Origin: Streptococcus gallolyticus subsp. gallolyticus DSM 16831
GTDB lineage: Bacteria; Bacillota; Bacilli; Lactobacillales; Streptococcaceae
DNA: 64,000 nucleotides
Assembly: GCF_002000985.1 (NCBI RefSeq)
Contig: NZ_CP018822.1
Coordinates: 2,374,001-2,438,000, forward strand
Direction of reading: 5' to 3'
Shown: piece after piece, positions 28,501 through 35,901 of the stretch
Layout: each line of letters starts with the position of its first letter
Numbering within the stretch: position 1 is the stretch's first letter
The notes under the pieces: generated by a model
The model's input: only the letters and a program-made list of their open reading frames with translations
Told to the model about the DNA's origin: nothing
Databases searched by the model: none
Position numbers and translations under genes: made by a program

Positions 28501-29933
28501 GACACCGTCTCCGTGCTTGTAACGTTGCTTGTACTACCTGCATAAGTTGATTTTGTAATCGAAACATTATCAACAGAATCAATTGAAATACCAGAGGCTG
28601 TTAAAGTATCTGTTAAATCAATATTTCCAGGTGTTCCATACTTAGAATCTACCGTAATGGTATAAGTAATATACGGTGTATCTCCGTCGTATGAAACTGT
28701 ACCAGTTTTTGATGTGGTTAAGTCGTAATTCTTTGTAATATCACTCGCTGGAATTTCAACTTTAACATCATCTGAATAAACAACAGTATACCCACCATCA
28801 CTGGTCTTATGCTCTAAACCAAAGATTGCTTCATAATTAATATACCCTGTAGACTCAACCCCACTTCCCATTGATGACACGTAAGAATCGTCAAACGAAA
28901 CCAAGATATAATATTTACCAGTTGACTCATCATAGTAAAATTTATATTTATAAGCTTCCGTACCATTACCATCACGACCAGTGTATTCTGTTCCGAGTGT
29001 AATGTCGGCACCAATTGAGGTATCATCTGGCAATGCGAGATAATAATTTTTTTCACTCGTCAAATCGGTTTGGTTAATCTTAAATGATAACTTTAATGAA
29101 ATCGTCAATTCTTCCGTTGACAAGTCTTCTTGAACAGAGCTTTCGTCATAGCTGTATCCCGTCAAGTAATCTGAAAAGTCAGCATATGTGACATCTGCGA
29201 CAGTATAGTTTGAAAAACTATCTGACTTAAAATCAACGCTTGTGACATTTTCTGAACTGTCTTGGTTAATCGTTGTATCAGTCTGTCCTGTGAGGTCCTC
29301 CACCTTATTGACATCATTGTCCACAAAGTGATAAAGCTTCCAGTTACCTCCGAGTTCAGAACTTGAAACGGCATTCTTAAAGGCGATTGAGACATTGACA
29401 TCCTTACTTGGTTCAACTTCTTCACCACTTGCTGTGACAAACGAAATATCATATGTATAAGCTTGTGCCAAAGTTTGCTTTGTTTCACTCAAAACAGATG
29501 TCAGCTTGTCATTAATAGCGCTCGTATCTGATACTGAGCTGACTTTTAACGTAACAGGTTCTGAAAACGTATCATCCTCATACGTTACCGTCACCGTAAC
29601 ATCTGATGTTTCAGCACTTAAACTTCCTGCAGCGACAGAATCTGACGTTTCTGTCTCTGCTTCTGATGTCGTTGTGCTACTATCTGATGCTTCTGAACTT
29701 TCTGCTTGACTGCTTTCTTCTTGCAAATCTTCAGTAGTTGTTTCTTCCGAACTACTTACTGACTGAATAACAGAAGAACTGCTATCTGTACTAATTGTTA
29801 GCGCTGGCAAAATTAAAAGATAGGTTGTGCAAAAAACAATAGCAACCGATAATACTAAAGCAATTTTTGCAATAATACTATCTTGTACCCTCTTTTTTAT
29901 CAGATTTGCTAGCTTAATCCCTAACTTCTTCAT
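25506..29933 (-). pseudogene. Large pilus adhesin (tip/minor pilin) interrupted by one in-frame stop
   Basis: One reading frame runs from ATG 29933 (ribosome site AAGGAGTCGG) to the stop at 25506 and would encode about 1,475 residues. A single TAA at 27194-27192 divides it; no frameshift is involved, and the code is protein-like right through the stop. The N-terminal part (913 aa) has a membrane/signal segment with 'CTTYLLILPALT', a Ser/Thr/Glu-rich linker and several beta-sandwich repeats. The C-terminal part has two Cna_B domains with 'YYFKETTAPSGY' and 'YYVKENAVSGY', then 'LPDTGG', a membrane span and a basic tail. If the stop is real, the N-terminal 913 aa would be released without a cell-wall anchor. 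Confidence 0.88.
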
Positions 29934-29964
29934 CCGACTCCTTTCTAAATAAATCTTTTTTCAT

Positions 29965-30579
29965 TTATTCAATCGTTCCAATTCGTGTGAGCGGCCAAAT
30001 TCTAAACGTTAGCTTGCCAACTAACTGTTCTTCACTCACAGTACCAACAGCGGTGTTACGCGAATCAATTGAGACACTTCGGTGATCTCCCATGACGAAG
30101 AATTTTCCATCTGGAACTTGATAAGGCAAATCAATATTGGTTTCACCATAAGCTTTCTCACCATCTGCAAGATATGGCTCATCAATCTTTTCGCCATCAA
30201 CATAGACATTTCCGTCCTCGTCAATGTTGACCCATTGACCAGATGTCGCAATCACACGTTTCACCAAAACTTTATTATTGTAATAAAATGCAACGACATC
30301 ACCCTGTTTCAAATTTTTACTACTAACAGAAACTACCATATCTCCAGCTTCTAGGTTAGGAGTCATTGAATTTCCATAGATTTGTAAAACTGGCAACCAG
30401 ATTGTCGCCACGAGTACAGCAACAGCTGCTACTGTAAGCAACGTAAAGATTGTTCCTCGTAATGTTCGTATATAACGCTCGCGGTATTTCATTTTTCCTA
30501 ATTCTTCCGAAAGCGCATCTGCTTTTGGTAAATCAGCTAATTCTACTTTCTGCGATTTTTTCTGAAATAAATGCTTCAT
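29965..30579 (-). CDS. Signal peptidase I of the pilus locus
   Basis: The 204-residue protein has one N-terminal membrane helix (about residues 44-68). The catalytic Ser is in 'YGNSMTPNLEAGD' near 72 and the Lys in 'VLVKRVIATSG' near 109, with 'FVMGDHRSVSIDSR' in box E. Both catalytic residues are present, so it should be active, unlike some SipA-type pilus chaperones. It probably processes or helps assemble the pilins. It sits 31 bp before the adhesin gene. Confidence 0.88.
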   Translation of the reverse strand: MKHLFQKKSQKVELADLPKADALSEELGKMKYRERYIRTLRGTIFTLLTVAAVAVLVATIWLPVLQIYGNSMTPNLEAGDMVVSVSSKNLKQGDVVAFYYNNKVLVKRVIATSGQWVNIDEDGNVYVDGEKIDEPYLADGEKAYGETNIDLPYQVPDGKFFVMGDHRSVSIDSRNTAVGTVSEEQLVGKLTFRIWPLTRIGTIE

Positions 30580-30594
30580 CCCAAAAGTATCCTC

Positions 30595-30873
30595 TTACGA
30601 TTTTTCACTATCTTCTTCGCTCGCACCCGCAAGACGCTTTACACTATTAAGGTAAACATTCGCAGCCGCTTGAGCTTCATCGAAAACTTTACTGATAGCC
30701 AACGCAGCTTCAGCAATCGAACCTGCCTCAGAAAGATTAATCTCGCGACGCTGCAGCTTGCCTTCTAATTCGTTAACACGCTCTTGAAGCTCTTCGATTT
30801 CTTTTGCTTGCTCAACTAACAGTTCAAATAAGTCTGAACGTTTAAGCTTTCTTAACTGTTTTGGATCAAGCAC
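30595..30873 (-). CDS. 92-aa coiled-coil protein at the head of the pilus operon
   Basis: The start is GTG at 30873 behind AGAGGTGG. The protein begins 'LDPKQLRKLKRSDLFELLVEQ', then has a heptad coiled coil ('EIEELQERVNELEGKLQRRE') and an Ala-rich helical half. There is no signal peptide, so it should be cytosolic. I do not recognise a function; related short coiled-coil proteins occur beside surface-protein loci in streptococci. It ends 15 bp before the signal peptidase gene, so it is in the same transcript. Confidence 0.7.
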   Translation of the reverse strand: MLDPKQLRKLKRSDLFELLVEQAKEIEELQERVNELEGKLQRREINLSEAGSIAEAALAISKVFDEAQAAANVYLNSVKRLAGASEEDSEKS

Positions 30874-31012
30874 GGCGCCACCTCTTTCTAAATTATTTCC
30901 AAATCATTACCACATACTTTTTACGTTTTTTTTATATTTCACTTACTCTCTACGAAATATAAAAAACAAATCTCTACATTTATTTTTTTATATGTATAGT
31001 TTTTTAAATAAT

Positions 31013-31082
31013 ATTATAATGTTTTCTAGTTAATTTGACAATAAACTTTATACAAGTGATACATTTTTTAAGAAAATGTATC
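31013..31082. promoter_or_regulatory. Pilus operon promoter with a perfect palindrome upstream
   Basis: On the minus strand TTGTCA (31041-31036), 17 bp, TATAAT (31018-31013) gives a leader of about 130 nt to the coiled-coil gene. Just upstream, GATACATTTT (31058-31067) and AAAATGTATC (31073-31082) form a perfect 10-bp inverted repeat with a 5-bp spacer, a suitable site for the divergent TetR-type regulator. TGATACA recurs at 31194 in front of that gene. Confidence 0.6.
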
Positions 31083-31273
31083 ATCGTTTATAATTTTCTT
31101 AATTCTTAATATTTAATAACTGCTAATTTAGAATTATATTTGTCATTATCTCAACACTTGCTCACAAAATGATATGGCTTAATCTTTCAGAATATGATAC
31201 AATGCTAACTTGATTGGATATAATTTTTTGTCTTTTCAGAAATATTACATTATTCAAGTAGAGGGGTTATTTT
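31083..31273 (+). promoter_or_regulatory. AT-rich leader region of the TetR-type gene
   Basis: TGATACAAT around 31194-31202 is a possible -10 with no good -35, and the TGATACA core matches one arm of the palindrome at 31058-31082. No further gene was seen in 30874-31273. Confidence 0.35.
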
Positions 31274-31876
31274 ATGCCACATTTATCAAAAAAACAGCAT
31301 CAAATTTTGGAAACCAAACATCGCTTATCTAAAGCACTTTATCTACTAGTTACTGAACGGCATTACGACAAAATCACTATCTATCACATTTTGGAAAAAG
31401 CTGGCGTCTCACGGCGAACCTTTTACCGACACTTTAATAGTAAGTCTGACTTAATGGACTATTGTTTAGATAACTTTATTGAGGGGTATTACCTCCAACG
31501 TGACAATTTTATATTAGCACAACAGGCAGAGGACGTTTTCCTCGTCACATTAAATTTCATGTACTATAATCGTGAATTTATCCGCTCACTTGTCGAAAGT
31601 GGACATTTCTCGCTTTTAACTGCAAAATTTAATGATAAATCTGAACTAATATATAAAACGATAAATCTCCCTTGGTGTGTTGAGGACACCGCAGATCATA
31701 ACATTGATTACATCTCAAAAGGTTTATTCGGAGCTTATCTCAATGTTCTACAATTTTGGTTAACCAAAGATGAACCCGAAAGACCAGAACATATCGCCAA
31801 GAATCTTGCACTGCTTTTTAGTTCCATCCCAGGTTACTTTGACAACGTTTCACAAAACTCTAACAAAGATAACTAA
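31274..31876 (+). CDS. TetR/AcrR-family regulator divergent from the pilus operon
   Basis: The 200-residue protein has a TetR-type helix-turn-helix at about residues 12-60 ('ITIYHILEKAGVSRRTFYRHF'). The C-terminal half is helical, in the manner of DhaS-like members that bind a small ligand or a partner. It is divergent from the pilus operon, with a palindrome in between, so control of pilus expression or autoregulation is plausible. Ribosome site GAGGGG, 10 nt before ATG. The ligand is unknown. Confidence 0.8.
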   Translation: MPHLSKKQHQILETKHRLSKALYLLVTERHYDKITIYHILEKAGVSRRTFYRHFNSKSDLMDYCLDNFIEGYYLQRDNFILAQQAEDVFLVTLNFMYYNREFIRSLVESGHFSLLTAKFNDKSELIYKTINLPWCVEDTADHNIDYISKGLFGAYLNVLQFWLTKDEPERPEHIAKNLALLFSSIPGYFDNVSQNSNKDN

Positions 31877-31924
31877 GTTAATGGAAATTAAAGGTGTTTT
31901 TTTTTACCAGATTTTTCACTATTT

Positions 31925-31950
31925 ATGAGAAAAGACAGTTTTTCTCATTT
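31925..31950 (+). terminator. Terminator-like hairpin after the TetR-type gene
   Basis: TGAGAAAA and TTTTTCTCA form a stem with loop GACAG, about 50 bp past the stop. A T-run is weak. Confidence 0.5.
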
Positions 31951-31973
31951 ATTAACATATTGTAAACCTATAG

Positions 31974-31989
31974 TTGACAGTATTGTCAA
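31974..31989. promoter_or_regulatory. TTGACA-N4-TGTCAA palindrome
   Basis: A perfect 6-bp inverted repeat about 60 bp upstream of the RNA promoter at 32051-32078. It may be an operator or a chance arrangement of -35-like elements. Confidence 0.3.
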
Positions 31990-32050
31990 ACGAATTAACA
32001 ATCTTATTACCAATAATTAGCTTTTTACACCTTTAGGGTTTACATTGGTA

Positions 32051-32285
32051 TTGACAGTTGTTTAACAAGCTTTACAATTTTTGACATCGTTTCTCACTAT
32101 AATCGCCCTTAGGTAACAATGTGTTGCAAAGCACACATTAGTCACTTTTTATGTTCTCGCAAGTTTATAACTACATGTTATCGTAGCACCAAAAAGCCTA
32201 GCATAGACAACGAACCTAACCCCAAGAGTTCGGCAAGAATCTAACAATTGGGATGCGGTTTATTATCCGTGCTAGGCTTTTATTC
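32051..32285 (+). ncRNA. Candidate structured RNA of about 200 nt
   Basis: A promoter with TTGACA (32051-32056), 16 bp and TACAAT (32073-32078) predicts a start near 32085; a second TATAAT lies at 32098-32103. Downstream there is no protein frame but several stems: TGTG(TTGCAAAGCA)CACA near 32120, CGAAC...GTTCG near 32215-32235, and a closing stem AAGCCTAGCA...TGCTAGGCTT near 32195-32278 ending in TTTTATT. The closing stem plus T-run would stop transcription. Length and isolation recall 6S RNA, but I could not match 6S, SRP, tmRNA or RNase P signatures. Confidence 0.5.
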
Positions 32286-32296
32286 ATGAAATTTTC

Positions 32297-32632
32297 TGTG
32301 GACAAGTCAAAGTATTCTGCAAATACGTAAAAAAAGCCGAAAATCACCAGCTTTTTTACACAGATATCAACATTTATTCACAGCTTGTGGATAAGTATGG
32401 TTATATACTGGGGATAACTTGTGTATAAACACGTCAAGAATCCCATAACATCAAGCCTTAGCGCTAATCCACAGATTTTGGAAACACCTTGTTTATAACT
32501 CATTTTTCACAAGAAGAAATTTTCATAAAACCCACTAAAAACCTTGATTTCAAGGGATTTCTAATATTTTCACTAAAAAAAGAAGTTGTGTACTTTTCCA
32601 CAGCTTCTATTATTTTTAACTAAACTTCCACA
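32297..32632. other. Cluster of DnaA-box-like 9-mers
   Basis: Relative to TTATNCACA: exact matches at 32374-32382 (+), 32386-32394 (-, perfect TTATCCACA) and 32420-32428 (-). One mismatch at 32297-32305 (-), 32354-32362 (+), 32409-32417 (-), 32465-32473 (+), 32503-32511 (+) and 32594-32602 (+). Two mismatches at 32624-32632. The stretch is AT-rich and has no gene. dnaA is not in the window, so this is not the usual oriC context. Confidence 0.65.
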
Positions 32633-32738
32633 ATCTGGGAGAAATTGCTCAAGAATTTACTATTTTCTGTGCTATTTTCCGCTACCCTATGGCTTAAATT
32701 TACTATTTTTCTACTTATTTTGCGGTTCAAAACGAAAA

Positions 32739-32768
32739 AGAAAGAACCCCACTAGCGGAGTTCTTTCA
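32739..32768 (-). terminator. Terminator downstream of ruvB
   Basis: AAAGAACCCC and GGAGTTCTTT form a stem with one mismatch; on the minus strand CTTTTTCGTTTT follows. It lies about 80 bp beyond the ruvB stop. Confidence 0.65.
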
Positions 32769-32846
32769 GGAGATTATGAAAAAGAAAAGTTTTAGGATTG
32801 TTTATAGTATATAAAGGCTTGCTTAAACTTACCTTAAGCTAAAAAA

Positions 32847-33845
32847 TTATTTTTCCGAATAAGGATAGCCCAAATGTTCATAAGCTTTTTCAGTTGCCAC
32901 ACGACCAGTACGGGTGCGCATAATAAAGCCTTTTTGAATCAAATACGGCTCATACATATCCTCAACAGTATCACGCTCTTCAGCGATATTAACGGATAGC
33001 GTTCCTAAACCGACAGGACCACCGTTATAAACCTCAATCATAGTACGCAAGATTTTCTGGTCAATGTAATCAAGCCCCTCATGGTCAACATCTAACATCG
33101 TCAATGCTTTATCGGTAATATCTTTTGTGATAATACCATCTCCCATAATTTGGGCGTAATCACGTACACGTTTTAAGAGACGATTAGCAATACGAGGTGT
33201 TCCACGACTACGTCGTGCCAATTCTTGGGCAGCTTCATGGACAATTTCCATTTCAAAAATATCTGCCGTGCGTTCAACAATTTCTGTCAAATCTTCAACG
33301 TCATAGTATTCCATATGCCCAGTAATGCCAAAACGAGCACGTAAAGGATTAGAAAGCATACCAGCACGTGTTGTCGCACCAATCAAGGTAAACGGTGGTA
33401 AATCCAAGTGAACACTACGACTAGTCTCGCCATTGCCAATCATGATGTCAATATAAAAATCTTCCATGGCGCTATAAAGCACTTCTTCCACAGCCATTGG
33501 CATACGATGAATTTCGTCAATAAAAAGCACATCACCAGGTTCCAAATCATTCAAGATAGCAACCAAATCACCAGCTTTTTCGATAGCAGGTCCAGATGTC
33601 TGTTTTAAATTCACCCCTAATTCATTAGCAATCACAAATGCCATTGTCGTTTTACCAAGACCTGGAGGTCCAAACAATAGCACATGGTCTAAAGACTCAT
33701 CACGTAATTTTGCTGCCTCAATAAAGATTTTTAGCTGATTTTTAACCTTATCTTGTCCGATATATTCTTTAAAAAACTGAGGACGAAGCGTGCGCTCCGC
33801 AAATTCCTCATCACCCATAATATCATTATCTAAAATTCTGCTCAT
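32847..33845 (-). CDS. ruvB: RuvB Holliday-junction branch-migration ATPase
   Basis: The 332-residue AAA+ motor has '[11 protein letters not shown]' near residue 21, Walker A 'GPPGLGKTT' near 60, Walker B 'LFIDEIHRM' near 108 and the C-terminal winged helix with '[13 protein letters not shown]'. It works with RuvA, encoded here at 48284. It is alone in its transcript, with nothing obvious between it and the repeat upstream. Confidence 0.96.
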   Translation of the reverse strand: MSRILDNDIMGDEEFAERTLRPQFFKEYIGQDKVKNQLKIFIEAAKLRDESLDHVLLFGPPGLGKTTMAFVIANELGVNLKQTSGPAIEKAGDLVAILNDLEPGDVLFIDEIHRMPMAVEEVLYSAMEDFYIDIMIGNGETSRSVHLDLPPFTLIGATTRAGMLSNPLRARFGITGHMEYYDVEDLTEIVERTADIFEMEIVHEAAQELARRSRGTPRIANRLLKRVRDYAQIMGDGIITKDITDKALTMLDVDHEGLDYIDQKILRTMIEVYNGGPVGLGTLSVNIAEERDTVEDMYEPYLIQKGFIMRTRTGRVATEKAYEHLGYPYSEK

Positions 33846-34090
33846 ATCCCTATTATACCAAAACCAAGACCTACAGTGAATTGTTTAGCTAGGAAATTCC
33901 TCTAATAGCAATGATAACTAGCAATTTTATTAATAAAAAATTGTCATCAACTTAAACTAAACAGAAATTCCACCAAAATGAAAAAAATTGAAGAATGAAT
34001 TTTTCCCCAATTTTTAATTTATAAACAAGTCAGTTTTTATCTAAAATAGCCTCTAAATATTATTAATTGCTATATTAACAGAATATTATT

Positions 34091-34320
34091 GCGAGCGAAG
34101 CGAGCACCAAAACGATACTTTGTGCCGCTTAAACAATCTGGGAGATTGTTTAAGGTTGCAGATAAGAGAAACGAAGTTTCTCCTACATCTCGGAAGTTTT
34201 AAGAATTCCTTGGGTTCCTTCAATAGTCCACTGGACTATGAACCTGCCGTCGGCTCAAAGCATCCAGTGGAAGGTTTGAGGTCTGAGCCTAGAAATAAAA
34301 AAGCGAGGAACCTAAGGAAA
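34091..34320. repeat. Hairpin-rich intergenic element between ruvB and nrdG
   Basis: At least four inverted repeats are stacked here. These are CTTAAACAATCT/AGATTGTTTAAG (34128-34139, 34143-34154; loop GGG), GAGAAAC/GTTTCTC (34166-34182), ATAGTCC/GGACTAT (34223-34239) and CCACTGGA/TCCAGTGG (34228-34235, 34263-34270). Outer near-perfect repeats TTCCTTGGGTTCC (34206-34218) and GGAACCTAAGGAA (34307-34319) enclose the right part. No protein gene fits. The form suggests a small non-autonomous element or structured RNA. The rest of 33846-34341 is AT-rich without features. Confidence 0.55.
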
Positions 34321-34341
34321 GTATCAAAAAAATATTTTTCC

Positions 34342-34956
34342 TTAAATCAAATCATCACGGCTGACTTGTTCAAATTTTTGGTCACCGTCATTTAATTTAT
34401 CCCAGATGACAACTTCACCAGCTTTCAACGACTTTTGCACATCAATGATACGTTGATTAGAAGAGCCACGGAATTGCAACATTAAATTCTTCTTGGTAAT
34501 ATCAAAACGCCCGTCAACCAAAATATCGATTAAACTAAGCATTTCTAGCTTATCTGGCGTTTCTTGCATCATTTCTTCCCACGTATAACCTGTCCAAGAC
34601 CAAATATCCTTTTCAGGCAATTCACGGCGCACGCGCTTGATTAATGGCAACAGAATCCCCGTATTAAGAAATGGTTCACCACCAAGAAGCGTTAGCCCTT
34701 GAACATAAGGTTGTGCCAAATCAGCCATGATTTGCTCTTCAAGCTCTTGTGTATAAGGCATACCAGCCTTGAAAGACCACGTTGCCGCATTGTAACAGCC
34801 TTTACAGTGAAACATACACCCAGAAACATAAAGAGAATTACGCACACCCTCACCGTCAACAAAGTTAAAAGCTTTGTAGTCAATGATTCGTCCTTGACTT
34901 AATTCCTCTGACTTCCATTCACCAGGCTCGGGAGTATTCCAATTTTTTTCTTCCAT
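34342..34956 (-). CDS. nrdG: Anaerobic ribonucleotide reductase activating protein (radical SAM)
   Basis: The 204-residue enzyme carries the radical SAM cluster motif CxxxCxxC as 'CMFHCKGC' near residue 48 and 'LTLLGGEPF' for SAM binding near 91. It forms the glycyl radical on NrdD. I place the start at ATG 34956 (MEEKNWNTP) because AAAGAGGGC lies at the right distance; a longer upstream reading lacks a ribosome site. It is the last gene of the operon nrdD-orf48-GNAT-nrdG. Confidence 0.94.
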   Translation of the reverse strand: MEEKNWNTPEPGEWKSEELSQGRIIDYKAFNFVDGEGVRNSLYVSGCMFHCKGCYNAATWSFKAGMPYTQELEEQIMADLAQPYVQGLTLLGGEPFLNTGILLPLIKRVRRELPEKDIWSWTGYTWEEMMQETPDKLEMLSLIDILVDGRFDITKKNLMLQFRGSSNQRIIDVQKSLKAGEVVIWDKLNDGDQKFEQVSRDDLI

Positions 34957-34997
34957 CCTAGCCCTCTTTCTATTTTTAATTTCCACTTATCCACAGG

Positions 34998-35504
34998 TTA
35001 TTCTTCATCCAAATTTATCCAATAACGCTCGGTTGACTCACGGACATCCTCTAAAACACCACCATTTGCCAAAATCACCTTTCGGCTAGCAATATTATCC
35101 GTGTGACAAGTCACCAAAGCTTGCTTGATATTTTTCTTTTTAGCTTCTAGTAAACCTAGATGAAGCTGTTCCTTAGCCAATCCCTTATGACGCTCTGACG
35201 GACGAATCGAATACCCAATATGTCCCCCCTTATTTAAGAGATTATCATTTAGACGTAAACGTAAATGCAAAAATCCTAGAGCCCTTCCGTTATCATCAAA
35301 GGAAACAAATTGAATCGCTGGAACAAACATTGACGGCACATCAATACCCATTTCACTTAATTGATTTCTTTCAATCCAGTCCTCATAAACAAAGTTATCC
35401 ACAGACCAAAAACCGCCGTCATGAGCAGATTGACTTGCCTCAAATTCTTTCATCATGTCAATAACAGCTGCTTTATCTGATAATTCAGGTCTTCGTAATT
35501 GCAT
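34998..35504 (-). CDS. GNAT-family N-acetyltransferase in the nrdD operon
   Basis: The 168-residue protein has the GNAT core with 'IGYSIRPSERHKGLAKEQL' near residue 100, the acetyl-CoA motif A, and 'TCHTDNIASRKVILANGG' near 133, the alpha-4 motif with the conserved Asn. Substrate is unknown; the position between nrdD and nrdG is conserved in streptococci but does not reveal it. The ribosome site is GAGGTACC. Confidence 0.88.
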   Translation of the reverse strand: MQLRRPELSDKAAVIDMMKEFEASQSAHDGGFWSVDNFVYEDWIERNQLSEMGIDVPSMFVPAIQFVSFDDNGRALGFLHLRLRLNDNLLNKGGHIGYSIRPSERHKGLAKEQLHLGLLEAKKKNIKQALVTCHTDNIASRKVILANGGVLEDVRESTERYWINLDEE

Positions 35505-35515
35505 AAACGGTACCT

Positions 35516-35662
35516 CTATTTGCTTTTCTTTTTAGCTTTTTCTAAAAACTGCGCTTTCAACTGATTAACACGCGCTTTTTTGTCAGTTTTCACATTTGAA
35601 TGTTTTTCGTGAAAACGTTCAACTTGTTGCATCCCCTTATAATCTAACTGATATTTTCCCAT
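35516..35662 (-). CDS. 48-aa basic protein in the nrdD operon
   Basis: ATG 35662 follows GAAAGGAAAG; the product starts 'MGKYQLDYKGMQQVERFHEKH' and ends in a Lys-rich helix. Its stop is 11 bp before the GNAT gene, so it belongs to the operon. As I recall, small proteins of this kind occupy the same place in other streptococci. Function is unknown; the high Lys content would suit RNA or DNA contact. Confidence 0.7.
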   Translation of the reverse strand: MGKYQLDYKGMQQVERFHEKHSNVKTDKKARVNQLKAQFLEKAKKKSK

Positions 35663-35701
35663 ATGCTTTCCTTTCATTAAACTATCTATTAATACAATAA
35701 A

Positions 35702-35728
35702 GAAGCTGGGACAAATGTCTCCAGCTTC
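35702..35728 (-). terminator. Hairpin between nrdD and the 48-aa gene
   Basis: GAAGCTGG (35702-35709) pairs with CCAGCTTC (35721-35728), with further pairing inward; TTTATTG follows on the minus strand. It would partly separate nrdD from the genes after it. No gene was seen in the rest of 35663-35901. Confidence 0.6.
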
Positions 35729-35901
35729 AATATGTCCTGAAACTGTCTAAACCATATTTATTAACGCGTTTTCCATATTTGATATAAGTGATAGAAAGTC
35801 TCAAACAAGGAAAATGACTCGTTTAAAATAAGCAGGAAAAACTCCCAAACTGACAGGTTGGTGACTTTGTCAAGAACTGAGAGCCCTGTTATTTTCCCAT
35901 T

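Noticed and set aside
24462-30354. Frames on the plus strand across the pilus genes
   Set aside because: They arise from Thr/Ser-rich repetitive coding on the other strand.
30874-31012. Phase-variation repeats in the pilus leader
   Set aside because: No tandem pentamer or homopolymer tract suitable for slippage was found in the leader.
32085-32285. Naming the RNA 6S, tmRNA, SRP RNA or RNase P RNA
   Set aside because: tmRNA, SRP and RNase P signatures are absent and the 6S bubble could not be confirmed by eye.
32297-32632. Calling the DnaA-box cluster the chromosomal origin
   Set aside because: dnaA and dnaN are absent and no DnaA-trio or clear unwinding element was seen; only a DnaA-box cluster can be supported.
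32586-32795. 69-codon frame in the DnaA-box region
   Set aside because: No ribosome site, odd composition and overlap with several DnaA-box-like sites and a terminator hairpin.
32776-32814. 12-codon frame MKKKSFRIVYSI with a ribosome site
   Set aside because: Too short and without context; it overlaps the ruvB 3' region and no independent support exists.
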